Assembly (NCBI RefSeq): GCF_010389155.1
Contig: NC_057763.1
Coordinates: 47,040,645 to 47,104,644, forward strand
Reading direction: 5' to 3'
From: Erigeron canadensis
Lineage: Eukaryota > Streptophyta > Magnoliopsida > Asterales > Asteraceae
Length of the DNA: 64,000 nucleotides
Shown: positions 50,611-62,751 of the stretch, one piece after another
How the letters are laid out: each line of letters opens with the position of its first letter
Numbering within the stretch: the stretch's first letter is position 1
The notes under the pieces: model-generated
Told to the model about the DNA's origin: nothing
The model's database searches: none
What the model saw: the letters and a program-made list of their open reading frames with translations, nothing else
Program-made: the position numbers and the translations under genes

Positions 50611-52727
50611 AAAACTAATTTAGTTGCTTGACTTTGATGTAATATTTGTGTCAACTGTTTCTCAAAAGCAACAGCTAATCAAACATGGCACCAACAATTT
50701 GGTTAATATAATCTTTGTTAAATCAATAGTATTTAGAAATAGTCATTCTTTTAGGTGTTGAATTAAGATTCAGAGGGAAATTGCACATTCTTTTTCTTTT
50801 TGGACCTTTGGATTCTTAATAATCATTGATATACGAGTATACGACTCTACAACCATTAACAATTAACAAGTGTAAATATGGAAAGCAAAAGGAAGGTATC
50901 TTTCGATGTTGGCCTCATCATATTTTGTATACCAAGTGTTTCAATTGTTAACTTTGAGATACAACAATGTCGATGGATTAGGGTGAAAAGTGTGGTGGAC
51001 ATTAAATTATCGGTATGGAACATCGACATATAACGGCATGCAACATCCTTGCCCCTTACATATCGGCATTAATCAGCATGCGACATAGATTAAGCAAATT
51101 GGCATGGTGAGGCCAATGTATAGAGACGTTGAGAGTGTTTTTGAGATGCTTGTCTTATCTAGCTCCCTCTTTATTCATTGGCAGACCGATTTCATGTTAG
51201 ATATTTTGGTATAATTGAATTGACGTAATTGACCAATATCGTCATAGTAGACATAATATAGGTCTAGAGGTGTGGACTACATGCCTATTTGTATTTATTA
51301 TGACTTTAGGGGCGATTCGCCCCTATGAGACAGGAGTTCGGGCAGCACCCTCAGTAACGGAGTTCAAGGGACGACAGCAGTTAGCGGGTTCGAAGGGGCA
51401 GAAGTTTTTATTTTCATTATATTGTATACTTCAAAGGGGTGTTTTTAGAAATTGTAAAAATCAGAAAATAATTGCCTAAAAATCTGTTAATAGGCCTAAA
51501 ACCCTCGAACAAATTCATTCTTCGTCATGGTGAAAATTCGTTCTCGTTCCTTTCTCTCATAACATCACTTACAAATTACAGTGTCAAACTTCATAATTGT
51601 ATCCGATTGAATAAATAGGGTGCACCATCAAATTAATTCGGTATGAAATAATTAATTTTTTTAGAGATCTTGTTTATCCGGTTGTTTTGTTCGTTTATTG
51701 TATAACCCCAACATTTATCACCCCCAACATTTTATACTATAAGAATAATAAATGATTATTTTGCCCGTAAATATGTTAGTATCTTCAAATATACAACGGA
51801 TATGAATAACGTTCACAAAGTAACCACTGATGTGGCAATTTTAAGGTCACTCAACTTTTTTAACTAATAAAAGTCACTCAAATTAATTCAGCTTACTGAT
51901 CAAACAAGTCGATCAAGTTTTATATATAGCTTAAGATCACTCAAGTTTTCGACAAACAAACCTACAAACAAATCAAAACTGGCATAAAAAGGTACCATTG
52001 TTTTACTCACTAAAGCATGTATTATCACTACTTATTAGCTTTAAATGCTTAATAAGCGTATGAACTATGATATAAACAAAACTAATGAAGACATAAACTG
52101 TGAACTGTCTCTGTTTAAGCAACAGATTTCTAAATAATAAAATGGCCAAGTTGCATGACGCATACGTAGGATATTAAAAATCTTAAAAGATTTAATAGAC
52201 GTGAGTACAACTAAATAGATTGAATTTTAATAATCTTCTGAAAAGCAATAATTATCTACCTACAAAATTTGGTTTGGATCGTATAAAATGCGTACCAATA
52301 AGAATACTTTTAACTATAAATGAATGGTATCAGAATTTAGCTTGATAAAAATTGTATATTTTTCTAAATTTGTATTTCGAATACAATCAATATATTTTAT
52401 TTGACAGTTGGGATATCACATTTTATATCTTTTTGCAACATTCCTCTTTTGTTGATTGCCTATAGCCTACAAGGGTTTTAATTATTAAAGGAGGTCACAT
52501 GCATTGTTGATTAATATTACATTATATCAACTATAAATCTCGATTGTATTCTTTAATCGATCTATATGCCAAAGTTACTAATATTACCAATCACTAAATT
52601 ATACTACTGTTATCGGGTTGATACACTGTTCTTGTATATAAAAAAGGAGAGTTCTCAAAAAAGAAAGTATATATATATATATATATGTAGTTTTCTTATT
52701 TTGAAAACTATTTTTTAACACTTCGGT
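50611..52727. other. intergenic DNA, no gene recognised
   Basis: Mostly AT-rich. At about 51305-51420 there is a GC-rich island with GGGGCGATTCGCCCC (a perfect 15-bp hairpin) and AGTTCGGGCAGC, which lies in an open frame (51270-51479) without a recognisable domain. Confidence 0.35.
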
Positions 52728-53092
52728 AAGAACAGTCTTAAAATAAGAACGGTGAAAACACTTAAAAAAAACATCATTTTGATGCATTAAAAGTCCATAA
52801 AACTAACATAGTGCATAACTAATTATCATTATTTAAGTGTATAACAACACATTGATCCGTCAAAATCGAAAAAATCACGTTATTTAGTGGATGCATCATT
52901 TTGAAGAATATGAATCCAAGATAGATGCACAAAACAAAAAAACATGATTTTCTTGATTTTGACATGCCAATGTGTTGTTATACACTTAAATAATGATAAT
53001 TAGTCATGCACTATGTTAGTTTTATAGACTTTTAATGCATCAAAATGATGTTTTTTAAGTGTTCTCACCATTCTTATTTTAAGATTGTTCTT
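52728..53092. mobile_element. foldback MITE, complete copy
   Basis: Ends AAGAACAGTCTTAAAATAAG and (reversed) AAGAACAATCTTAAAATAAG are inverted, with arms of about 165 bp through GTGCATAACTAATTATCATT and TGATCCGTCAAAATCG. It is the best-preserved member of the family at 10.87 and 19.86 kb. Confidence 0.8.
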
Positions 53093-53121
53093 ATTTGATT
53101 GTCCCTATATATATATATATA

Positions 53122-53299
53122 TGGTAAAGTTCATTTGAGAACCATTCATTTATGAACTTAGGTAATATTAGTTATAATTTGACATGTTCATATGTGCATG
53201 AATTTGTTCACATATACTGTTCATATATGAACACCAAGTTATCATTAAAAAGTTCTTATAGTTTTTTTAATTCAAATGATTCTCACTTGAACCTTTACC
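53122..53299. mobile_element. foldback MITE
   Basis: Left GGTAAAGTTCATTTGAGAAC and reversed right GGTAAAGGTTCAAGTGAGAA are inverted. TA runs lie on both sides. The 178-bp interior is noncoding. Confidence 0.65.
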
Positions 53300-53304
53300 T
53301 ATAT

Positions 53305-53487
53305 ATACAAGTATTAAAGTAAAACAAATAAAATAAGATCTTGACCTTTAGATCATGATTAAATTGATTCACAAATCAATTGATACACGATGGTTTTAAT
53401 GATGCACGGTGATATTCAGTGAAGAAAAACCTATTGTTTTATTTGTTTTAACTTATAAATACTTGTTTTATTTTACCTAGAACCTAT
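53305..53487. mobile_element. foldback MITE (family of the 16.74-kb pair)
   Basis: It shares AAGTATTAAAGTAAAA, TTAGATCATGATTA, TTTTAATGATGCACGGTGAT and the closing TTTTATTTTACCTA with the tandem copies at 16.74-17.16 kb, with perhaps ten to fifteen percent divergence by eye. Confidence 0.75.
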
Positions 53488-53507
53488 ATATATATATATA
53501 TATATAA

Positions 53508-54140
53508 AGAGGGATGGGAATATAAGGCTGTTATGTATCTAAGTTTTGGTGTGGAACACTCACATATTAATTTTTTTAATCCATAAAATTCATGGGGCCA
53601 TGTGATTTATTTAAAACTCTAACAAATATTACAAGTAAAAAATTAGTATGTGAGGGGTTCCTCACCTAAGCTTAGGTGTGGGAAAACCTTATATTCACTT
53701 TTCTCATATATATATATATATATATAGGGAAAAGTGAATATGGAGTTGTCCCTTATCTAAGCTTAGATGATGAACTCCTAACACACAAATATTTTATTAG
53801 TATTTGTATTTTAAACAAATGATAGGACCCCCATGATATTTATGGATTAAAAAAATAAATTGTGAGGGGTTCCTCATCTAAGCTTAGATGGGGGACAACC
53901 CCATACTCACTTTTCTCATATATATAATACATATATATATATATATATATATAGGAAAAGTGAGTATGAGGTTGTCCCTCATCTAAGTTTGGATGGGGAA
54001 CCTCTCACATTTAGTTTTTATAATCATGAAAATCATGGGGGCATGTATTTGTTTTAAATTCAAACAAATAATAAAATATTTATATGCAAGGGGTTCCTCA
54101 TCTAAGTTTAGATGGGGAACAAACCGATACTCACTTTTCC
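53508..54140. mobile_element. three consecutive copies of one foldback MITE family
   Basis: Copies at about 53508-53705, 53728-53917 and 53954-54140 are each about 190 bp. They begin with GGGAAAAGTGAATAT-like text and end in the inverse (ATACTCACTTTTC). Each has CTCATCTAAGCTTAGATG-type inner palindromes. Each is separated from the next by a TA repeat. They differ from one another at many positions, so they are separate insertions or an old duplication. Confidence 0.75.
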
Positions 54141-54589
54141 ATATATATATATATATATATATATATGCTACCACATGATCCCAAGTAATTTGTTGCTTGA
54201 TAAGTCTAGTATATTAGACAACATTATCTATATCTTAATTGGTAGGCAAAGTGGATGATTCTAAACCAACAATAAATATTTTGGCGGATGTTAAAAGGTC
54301 AATATGCACATACGTAATAAATTATTGAAAACTACTAGTCCGTATCAGGCAGTGTAACGAGAAGGCAATTCTTATTTATGGTGGTTAGGCACATTAATAG
54401 CTTGTCAATTTTATCCTTGAACGTGCTTTAGTGATATTACCTTTTTTTTAAAACCAATATCAGATACTTTACGCGACGCCATAATGCTTAAAAGTACGTA
54501 CAAACTAACCTAACTTAGACGTAGATAATCTCTAACATACTTTACTGCACGTCTAGGGAAAAATACACCTGCTCAAATGCTCACTAGTG

Positions 54590-54775
54590 GTACAACCTTG
54601 TCGCCCTTGACTCGTGGGATCGAACAAGTGGTTGAAGCCCTGTCAGTCTTCTTTCATTGAACATGATGCAAAAAACAAATGATAGATGTTTATGATATTA
54701 CTTAAACATGAATTACTTGTATCACAGGTCTAATACCCCAACCACTAAACCAAATGTCTTTGCCTTGTGATTACA
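54590..54775 (-). mobile_element. possible interrupted SINE
   Basis: On the minus strand TTTGGTTTAGTGGTTGG looks like a SINE A box, and downstream GTTCGATCCCACGAG like a B box. They are about 130 nt apart, too far for a functional promoter, so an insertion between them or chance similarity must be assumed. Confidence 0.35.
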
Positions 54776-55560
54776 TATTTATAAGTTATGGTCATAATAA
54801 ATAACTCATAAATTAACCGTTTTACTAGCTCGGAATTGACATTGATTAATTCCTTGATCACAAGAGACTATTGTTAAACCTCTTTAAAAGTGTTTTATTT
54901 TTATTTTTTAAAAAGTTAGATACTTTTTTTAAGAAAAAATGGAATATCAAAAGTTTACAAAGTAACAAAGTAGATATTTATTTATCCTCTTTTAAACATA
55001 TATTACTTTTATTATAATAATTTATCCTCACAAACATTAATATATATATATATATATATTCATTCTTACAATTGATTTCACAAGGATTATTTTGTTAACT
55101 TTATCTATACTTTTATATCTATCCTATTATATAGAACATCAACCCTTTCTTCATTTCTCAAATTTTAACTTTAAATTATCCAAAATATCTCAATTCTTTA
55201 TTCACTAAGATATATATCTCTACCTAATAAACCCATAATACCTTAACTACCATCTTTAATATCACTCGTAATAGTTTTATACGCACAACCATTGCCGTCT
55301 CCACCACCCGTCAGCGCCACCACTGCTAATATCACTTCCGCCACCTGTCACCACTACCGTCATCATTCGTCGCTACCACCACTATTGCCATAATCCTAAT
55401 CGACCATAACCGAACTTTACCTAAAGTGAAAATCAACAACAAATTCAATGCTACAAGACAAGTGTTTTTTCTCTTCTTATCTTAAAAGAATTAAATAAAA
55501 TACTAGATAAAATAAAAGGAAAGGATATCAATGATTTCGATAATAGTACAATGTCGATGT
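54776..55560. other. intergenic DNA upstream of the RIC gene
   Basis: From about 55100 to 55400 the text (TATCTATACTTTTATATCTA, CTCTACCTAATAAACCCA, CACCACCCGTCAGCGCC) resembles the Helitron bodies at 25.5 and 41.1 kb, on the plus strand. No clear 3' end was found. Confidence 0.4.
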
Positions 55561-55599
55561 TATGACCTGTCCATGTCTTGTTAAAAACCACACCTCAAC

Positions 55600-55962
55600 T
55601 CTCATATACCCCCCCTTCCCTTGTTGTTTGGAGATCTTTGTGGTTCTCCATCTCTTTTCTTTTTCTTCCGGTTTTTATATCTCTATCTCTATCTATCCTA
55701 CATACATATACTTACAAACCTTACACAACCCAAAATCCCCTCTTTCTCACTTTAACCCCCTTTACTCTATATTTGTTTATTTTATAAACCCATTATTCTT
55801 GATATTTATTCCATTCTTCAAATAAAATAACATTTTTATTCATATCAATCAAGTTTAATTTGAAGGGAAAACAAAAAACATTATGAAGCACAAAGAAAAG
55901 AGACTGCTTCTTTAGTGAATGCCTTGCGAATGAATATATAATTGGTAAAATATTGACACATG

Positions 55963-55993
<31 letters not shown>

Positions 55994-56135
55994 ATAATAA
56001 GTAGAACATTAGTGATGGAATGCATGCCAAGTGTTTGATGAAATGTTTGGTTTGATTTTGACAGGCAAAGGAAGTCACATTTCTTTGAATTTTAGCTCAT
56101 TTCCTACAAGGGGTTTTCAGATTCTGTCAATCATA
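55600..56135 (+). promoter_or_regulatory. probable 5' leader region of the RIC gene
   Basis: A CT-rich tract at about 55600-55760 resembles a transcription start and leader. A likely 3' splice site, TTTTGACAG at 56056-56064, suggests a 5'-UTR intron before the start codon at 56136. The start site and donor are not fixed. Confidence 0.35.
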
Positions 56136-58010
56136 ATGGGAACTAAAATCAAAGGTGTATTTAAAGGCTTCAAATTTATATCCCAAATCTTTGGTAATTC
56201 ATCCTTTTTCTTTATATATGATTGTATATAGTTGTATTTGGTATTCATATTAAACATGAGAGAATATATACAGTTATGAAGGAGCAAAGAGAGATGGAGA
56301 TTGGATATCCAACTGATGTAAAACATGTAGCTCATATTGGTTGGGATGGATCATCTGGCAGTGCTCCTTCTTGGGTACTTTTGTCCTTTCATACTCAATT
56401 TTATTTTCATATGAAATGATATTTTTGTTATAAAAAAAAACCAGTCTTGTAAAATTAATTAAGTTTTCTTTCATTTTTGTTGAAAAATTACAGATGAATG
56501 AATTCAAGACAGCCCCTGATTTTGCAGCGACTTCAATTGGTCATTCTGGCTCTGCTCTTTCCACATGGTCTTCTCAAGGTATTATTATCAATAATTAATT
56601 TGTTTAATCTCTTTATTTATTCATTAATCAATATTGGAAACAGATTAAACAAGTTAAAACAACAAAATAGTTTGGACTATGATAATGTGGTTTACATTAC
56701 ATTCATGTCTCTATATGTAAGCACATACATGAAAATGTAAAAACGTGTGTAACATTTGTAAAAAAACTAATGTTTTGTAAGTTACACCAAATACGATAAT
56801 TTGATCGAATAATCAACACCCGATGTTTGAATATTTCCCATATGGTTTTCTACTTTTCCTAATCTTTTAATTGATTTTTTTTTTTTTTTAAATTTAATAA
56901 AGGATGTGTTTGAGGAACAATTTTTCTTTATTAACATTAAACAATATGTTTTGGTTATTCCGTTACAATTTTTTGATTCGTATTTTCCTCAACAAAATTG
57001 AGATATGTGGAGAAGATTTTCATTGTGAATTTTGAATATTTATATTTTCTGATTTTTATTTTTTTTAAAACATTGATCCATAAAGAAACATCTAATCATG
57101 ATCATAATAAGCGTGTCCTAATCATAATCATTGTAACGATCTTCTAATATTTTTAATTTCTTAATCGGGTAAAAAAGGCACCCCGACAAAAAGCTATTGG
57201 AATATAAAAGTACGACTAACCATTAACTTAACTTTTGTTACCAATGATTTTGAATAACAAAAGAGTGAAGTAATTCAATTCACTTTTTATTAATCAGACA
57301 GAGATTAAAAGTTGTAAAAATTAAATCACGATATTTTTTAAAGAAGTACTACAAAGATACCATGTGGGGTTGTGATTGATTTCAGTTTATGTAGAAAAAG
57401 TAGGGGCAAACGTGGGCCATTTCACGGGTTTGGAAATTTTTCTTGAAGTAGAGAGAGATTTTGTCCCTAAGTTTGTCCTTAATTATTTTAACTTGTTGTA
57501 CCATTGGAAATATAAGTTGTATTAGAAAAAAATTACTTGTACTCTTTCGAAAATCTGTTTTTTGCTTAAGATTCTGGCTTCAAAGAGATTTGGCTTTATA
57601 TGTCACAAGGAGCTTTTTGCTTTCACAACACATGAACACACACATGATTTGTGTTCTTGAAAGCAACAATTATATTTTGTTTCTTTCACCATTGATTGAG
57701 ACCAATGTAATCAAATTGTGAATTCACAAGATGGGTGCTTTTTTATTTATCATATTGTGAATTCACAACATTAAAAGGTCATTATGCGATTATTTAGTCT
57801 AATTCTGCTAATACTTGAATAGACTTTGGGGAAGCCATGGGAAGACGACCTACAGACGATACACTTAATGATCTACCCCCACTAGACCTTCCCAATATAC
57901 CTAAAAAACAAAGGCGTAGAAAGACGAAGTCCACATGCTCCCCCAAGTCGTCCTCTTCATCAAAGTCATCCCGAGCTAGCAAGGCAAAGTCTAACACAGA
58001 GTCCATGTAA
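56136..58010 (+). CDS. ROP-interactive CRIB motif-containing protein (RIC10/RIC11-like), four exons
   Basis: RIC proteins are plant effectors that bind active ROP GTPases through a CRIB motif and relay signals to the cytoskeleton, vesicle traffic or hormone responses at the plasma membrane. Exons are 56136-56193, 56274-56374, 56494-56578 and 57823-58010. Junctions are TTTG|GTAATT, CAG|TTATG, TTGG|GTACTT, CAG|ATGAA, CAAG|GTATTA and ATAG|ACTTT. They join in frame to 432 nt (143 aa). The start gives [19 protein letters not shown], a basic amphipathic N-terminus common in short RICs. The CRIB core [17 protein letters not shown] is at residues 29-45, with the key IxxP and HxxHIG residues present, followed by SAPSWMNEF. 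The last exon encodes PPLDLPNIP and then a Lys/Ser/Arg-rich tail (about residues 108-141). It appears intact. RIC10 and RIC11 cannot be told apart here. Confidence 0.88.
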
Positions 58011-59073
58011 AGTGACCACGAAAACTTAAGTTCCAATCATTTGACAACCAAAGCTTTTGAAACGTAAAGAGGATATGATGCCACAAAAAATATGAAGTAT
58101 AACAGGGCATATTTCTCACGAGGGTGTGATAATGAATTGTTGGGAGAGTTGCAACTTTTCTTGTTATTTGTTTCATTGCCTTTTTTTTTTCTTTTTCTTT
58201 TTGTATTTTAATATTTAATTTTGTCCCCGTTGGGAACATACAACAAAGAATCAACATGTAAAAAGTTAGATTCTTTGGTTGTGATGTTGGAAAACTAATC
58301 TAGCTTTCGGAAATGATAACATGCTATTTGTTTGTATATATGTGTACTTCTGATTTCTAAATTGAAATATTCTTTTGTTTTATCTAAGTTATAGACATTA
58401 TCTTGTTATGTTCTGTGGGAGAAAACATCTACTTTGATTACCATGCATACTGTCATTTTATTTATTTGTCAATTTCTTGTTATGGAAACTTATGCCTTTT
58501 ATATGTACCATCCCACTTGTGGAAAAGTATATTATCAGTTCTAAAGCTATGAGAAATTACAAAGAGTTTGTGCAAAGAGAATTTGAGTTGCAAGCAACTC
58601 AAGCCAAAGGGAAGTGTAGTTGATTTATTTACCACATATATGGTTTATTGATTTGTACAGTATTTTATAAAAAATTGTAGTGTGTAGTAAAAAATCAATT
58701 TTTATGGTACTAATATCATTTCCCCAAACCAAATGGGGTTAACTTTTATGTCTTGTTAAAATACAATGATAAAATAATAACTTCTTTTAATTCGTGGAGG
58801 ATGGAGAATGGGCTTATAGGCCCAAGAGTATACAACCCTTGTCTGTTGTCTATAACAAATAACAAATAGGATGCAGAAAGAAGTCCAAAGTTAAGCTGCA
58901 ACTTCCTCCATTAGACACACATTTATTGACCACAAACAAAAAAGAGTGTTAAAAAGTTTAACTGAATGCTATATATTACTTTTGCTTTAACGTATGCGAC
59001 GTATTAACAAAATACCATTATGGCGACGCGATATCAAGTTTGTGTCAATATCAATAAAAAATGTTTAGGTAAA
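58011..59073. other. 3' flank of the RIC gene and intergenic DNA
   Basis: The first several hundred bases after the stop at 58010 presumably hold the 3' untranslated region. The stretch 58530-58620 has balanced composition but no recognisable protein. No other feature is seen. Confidence 0.4.
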
Positions 59074-59330
59074 CTAGCATTGTACTCGCGCAATGCGGCG
59101 ACGGTGGTTTAGTGGTGTTGGTGATGGGTGGTGATCGATGACATCGACAATTGGTGTCGAGTAATCTAACCGTGTAAGTTGATACAATGATGATAGTGAT
59201 ATTTAGAAGATAAAGGTTTAAAGTGTAAATTAATTCATTAAGGGTAATTTTGGTAATATCTAATAACCCTTTCCATAAAGGTTGTTTATTAAGGGCGCGC
59301 AATCTCGTAATTTTCCATCTAACTATTTTC
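59074..59330 (-). mobile_element. Helitron-like element, minus strand
   Basis: On the minus strand ACCGTCGCCGCATTGCGCGA is followed by GTACAATG and CTAG (59074-59077), matching the 3' end of the Helitron at 26.16 kb. The body contains the reverse of TTACCAAAATTACCC-like text. The 5' border is not resolved. Confidence 0.5.
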
Positions 59331-59699
59331 TAACCCTTTCCTAAAATAGGGGGTGAATAATCATTATAAAGAAGTAATAGATTATCATTTTATGGTTTTA
59401 TTTATGAAAAAAAAAACAACTAGGGGTTGTCTTAACCATAAGGCCTATAAAAAAATCGCGGTGGGCTAGGAAATAAGGAATCAAACTATATTCAGGATAT
59501 ATATCCATCTTATATAAACTGAACTCTACATATAAAATCACAACACACGAAATATTAGAAAACCTTACGAACCAGCCGCTACTTTTATTGTTCTTAACAA
59601 CCATGGCTAATAAAATATAATTAATTTTGCAAGATATCAATGAAAACTTAGTCAATTGTGTAAAAATATTGTTTCTCTAGAAAAGTTTGTATAAAAGAA

Positions 59700-59879
59700 A
59701 CTCTATTACACTATCCAGCCTTAATATGATTTAACATTCAATATTAATATTTGAATATCTCAATTCTTATTTAAGTATATTTTTACATTTAGCGTATAAA
59801 TTTTTTTTAATTTCATATACTAATTTTTATGTTAATAGTATTGTAAAACCTGTGTATTTGTCACGGGTCGAAGATCTAG
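59700..59879 (+). mobile_element. Helitron-like 3' terminus, plus strand
   Basis: An imperfect hairpin CCTGTG...CACGGG (about 59849-59866) is followed by TCGAAGAT and CTAG (59876-59879), then T. The body lies to the left with an unresolved start. Confidence 0.5.
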
Positions 59880-60349
59880 TTTATATGATATATGTGTAAC
59901 CATCATGTATCTTAACTTTTTATTAATATAAGGTTTGGGATTATATATTAATATTCACGTACTGACACATCTTTAGAATTATCATTAACCATAGTTTTGA
60001 TCTCGATCATATATATAAATTAAAACATCCAGTTCCACTTTGTTTTCTTTATTTAAGATGTTATTCTTTGAAGTTTAAAAGTCATAGAGTGACTTAAATT
60101 TTGCAAATTTAAACATTGTTCAAATCGTTATATGTAATTTTATGTTTTTATGGTTATCAATTGAAAAATAGTTTCAAATTAGCAGATAAGTAGTGAGTAT
60201 TTGTACATATGTGCTTATTTTTTTATGTACAAGATCGACTTATTGAGTTGTCTATAAGGCGGGGTACGTACATATATGCAACTAATGTGGTTCTCCTTTA
60301 ATTAGGCGCTTAGGTGCTATATATATATATATCTTTATTATTATTATTA

Positions 60350-60412
<63 letters not shown>

Positions 60413-61440
60413 GTGGTGAAATTTAAGATCTTAGATGTTTGATGTGTATATATGGGGTTAAAAGTGGCCGGACATCCCTTGGACGTCTCCTAATTAATTA
60501 ATTAAAGACATGGAATGAGAATTTACATGATTCGGGTTAAAACGTAATTTTCTTCAAGCTATATTTTTCATTTGGGGGTGGTACATTTGGAAATAATGTG
60601 ATGTCACTCGATCGATCGTAACTCCATCCGGACATTGGTTCTTTTGGTTCTCCTAGCTAGCTAATAATTAATTTTCTTCTTTAAAGGGGGCTTTCGTTGT
60701 GATATATGGTCGTTGTTGTGGTATATATATATGGTTGATTTTGGGTTGTTTTGTCGTATTGTAGCTAGTTTGTACCTCGATCTGCTCTCTGGTAGGGATG
60801 GCAATGAGTTGCCTCACTCCCACAAAAAGCTGGATAATGTCGATCCAGCACCAAATTACTATTATATATTGATCGAGCACGACCCAGAGAAGAAACGCTA
60901 AATCCATTTAAAATGTACATCCCAACAAAAACAAATCAGTAATAATATAAATTAATTAGAAGATGAAATTGCTCTAATCTCCGCCAATGTATATGTAGAT
61001 ATTCATATATATATATATATATAATAATGATAGTAGGTAGATATGAAAATGAGTTAGCTTGCAAAAGTAACTTCTCTGAGGGAAATACAACTACATATAT
61101 ATGCAGGTGAAAAATTTATGCACACTGTCTGTCATATACACTACTCAATGAGTGTGTGACAAAAATTAGTTTTAACTCCAAATTAATACTAGTTATTAAC
61201 TCTATATATCTATCTACTGTCTCGATCTCTTTTAATAATTTCATATATACCAGGATGCATGACCTTTGTTTAATGCCATCGATCAATGAATAAATTAATT
61301 AACCTGGTTTTATATTAGCTAGCTAGCTAGAACAAACATTATATATGTACATGTAATCTCATATGTTATGTTATACGAAAGTTAGATACCAATAATATAA
61401 TTAATAATATTTCTCCCCATATGTATGTATTTCAATTTCA
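59880..61440. other. upstream region of the HD-ZIP IV gene
   Basis: It contains TAGGGATGGCAATGAG at about 60793, a hAT-terminus-like phrase without a partner, and many TA and GCTA runs. Overlapping short open frames near 60.7-60.9 kb show no domain. Confidence 0.4.
60333..60412. repeat. (ATT)n microsatellite
   Basis: About 25 ATT/TTA units with one interruption near 60350. It lies about 1.1 kb upstream of the L1 box of the HD-ZIP IV gene. Confidence 0.9.
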
Positions 61441-61501
61441 AAATAATAATGATAAGGAAAATAAGCTAGCAAGCAATAAAAGCTTCAATGTAATCCTTTC
61501 A

Positions 61502-61509
61502 TAAATGCA
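61502..61509 (+). promoter_or_regulatory. L1 box (TAAATGCA) in the HD-ZIP IV promoter
   Basis: TAAATGCA is an exact match to the L1 box consensus TAAATG(C/T)A, the site bound by HD-ZIP IV proteins such as ATML1 and PDF2 and needed for epidermis-specific expression. It is followed immediately by a CT-rich leader-like tract (61517-61690), so it lies at about the right place in the core promoter. It suggests that the gene is controlled by its own class of factors. Confidence 0.65.
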
Positions 61510-61780
61510 TACATATGCACATCCTCTCTGCATTAACTCCTTTCTTCTTTGGCTGGCATCTCTTCAATTCAATGCTCCAACCTCTTCAATTCCTTTTTCC
61601 ATCCTCCCTCTTCTCTTTCTCTCCTTAATAAATCTGGAGATCATCACTAAAATTACACTCTGCCTGAAAACCACTCCTTTTACTCACTCACTTGAAAGCT
61701 AGTGGTTTTCCGTTGCCATTCGTTCCGGTCCTAGCTATATACCGGATCGAATTTTCACAAACCAAGAATTACAAAAATCT

Positions 61781-62729
61781 GTAAGTTCTATAACCATATA
61801 TGTCATCTTTACTTTTGTAAGTTAATTATATGTTGTATTTTTGTCACACAAACACTAATATAGGTTTTTTAACAATTATGTTACTTTTTATTTTTTTAAG
61901 AAAAACTAGATAGTGTGAAATTTTTTAAAAACATACAATAAAAAGAATGTGGCTTGGTTTATCATATCTTCTTACTATTTTTTTTTATATTTTTTTTTTT
62001 TTTGGGTACAAATTGAACTATTTAATCGGTGCTAGATTTTCTCACCTGTCGATTTGTATAGACAGATGGGTTAAAAACTGTCTTTATTGGTTAGGTTGCC
62101 TAAAAAAGTGTATTACAAGTTGTGGTTTTGATAATGACATGGCTGTCATCGACCATTTATTACATGTATGTATATAAATTAAACGTGGTAGCTACTATCA
62201 TCTTAAATCAATATATCCCTTCAAATTTTTAGTTATAATGTTCAATCATTACACATATAATAACTTACACAACTTTATTAAAATGCAATTATAACGGTTT
62301 TCTTATTATATTAAACTTTCCTGTGACTTGATTTTATTTACATATGATGATATATCCCCCTGTACTAATGACCAAACCTAACAAAAAGAAAAGTTCTCTA
62401 GAGATAGTATATGTGTGTGTGTGTGAGAGAGAGAGTGTTTTTAAAAAAGATTTGCAAGTCATTAAAAGGTTGACTTTTGTTTAAAGAATGAAAGACCTAT
62501 CTTCTGTCCCAATAAAGATATGAAGTTTGTGTTTATGTGTGCAAAATTCATAGTCAAATTCTTTTATTAACTTTTAACTTATAATATAATAATGTATATA
62601 CATGTATGTATATGATTTATTTCTGTAGAACTTGGATATCTAGTTATATACTATTACATATATATTACACTACCATTTATTCTGTTTCAAGAAATTGGTA
62701 TGTTAATATTTTCATGTATGTTAACACAG
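61781..62729 (+). other. probable 5'-UTR intron of the HD-ZIP IV gene
   Basis: Donor ATCT|GTAAGT at 61781 and acceptor AACACAG|G at 62729 bracket 949 bp of T-rich DNA. Removing it joins a CT-rich leader (about 61517-61780) to a 22-nt stretch just before the start codon. Leader introns are usual in PDF2/ATML1-type genes. The open frame 61947-62177 lies within the intron and is not coding. Confidence 0.5.
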
Positions 62730-62751
62730 GAGTCTTAAAAGGGAGATCGAG

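Noticed and set aside
55562..55825. Two overlapping plus frames upstream of the RIC start codon
   Set aside because: They translate a CT-rich leader-like tract and show no domain. They could at most be upstream open frames.
57461..57721. 86-residue open frame on the plus strand
   Set aside because: It lies within intron 3 of the RIC gene and has no domain.
57794..58036. 80-residue open frame on the minus strand
   Set aside because: It is the opposite strand of the last RIC exon, which reads in frame from exon 3 on the plus strand.
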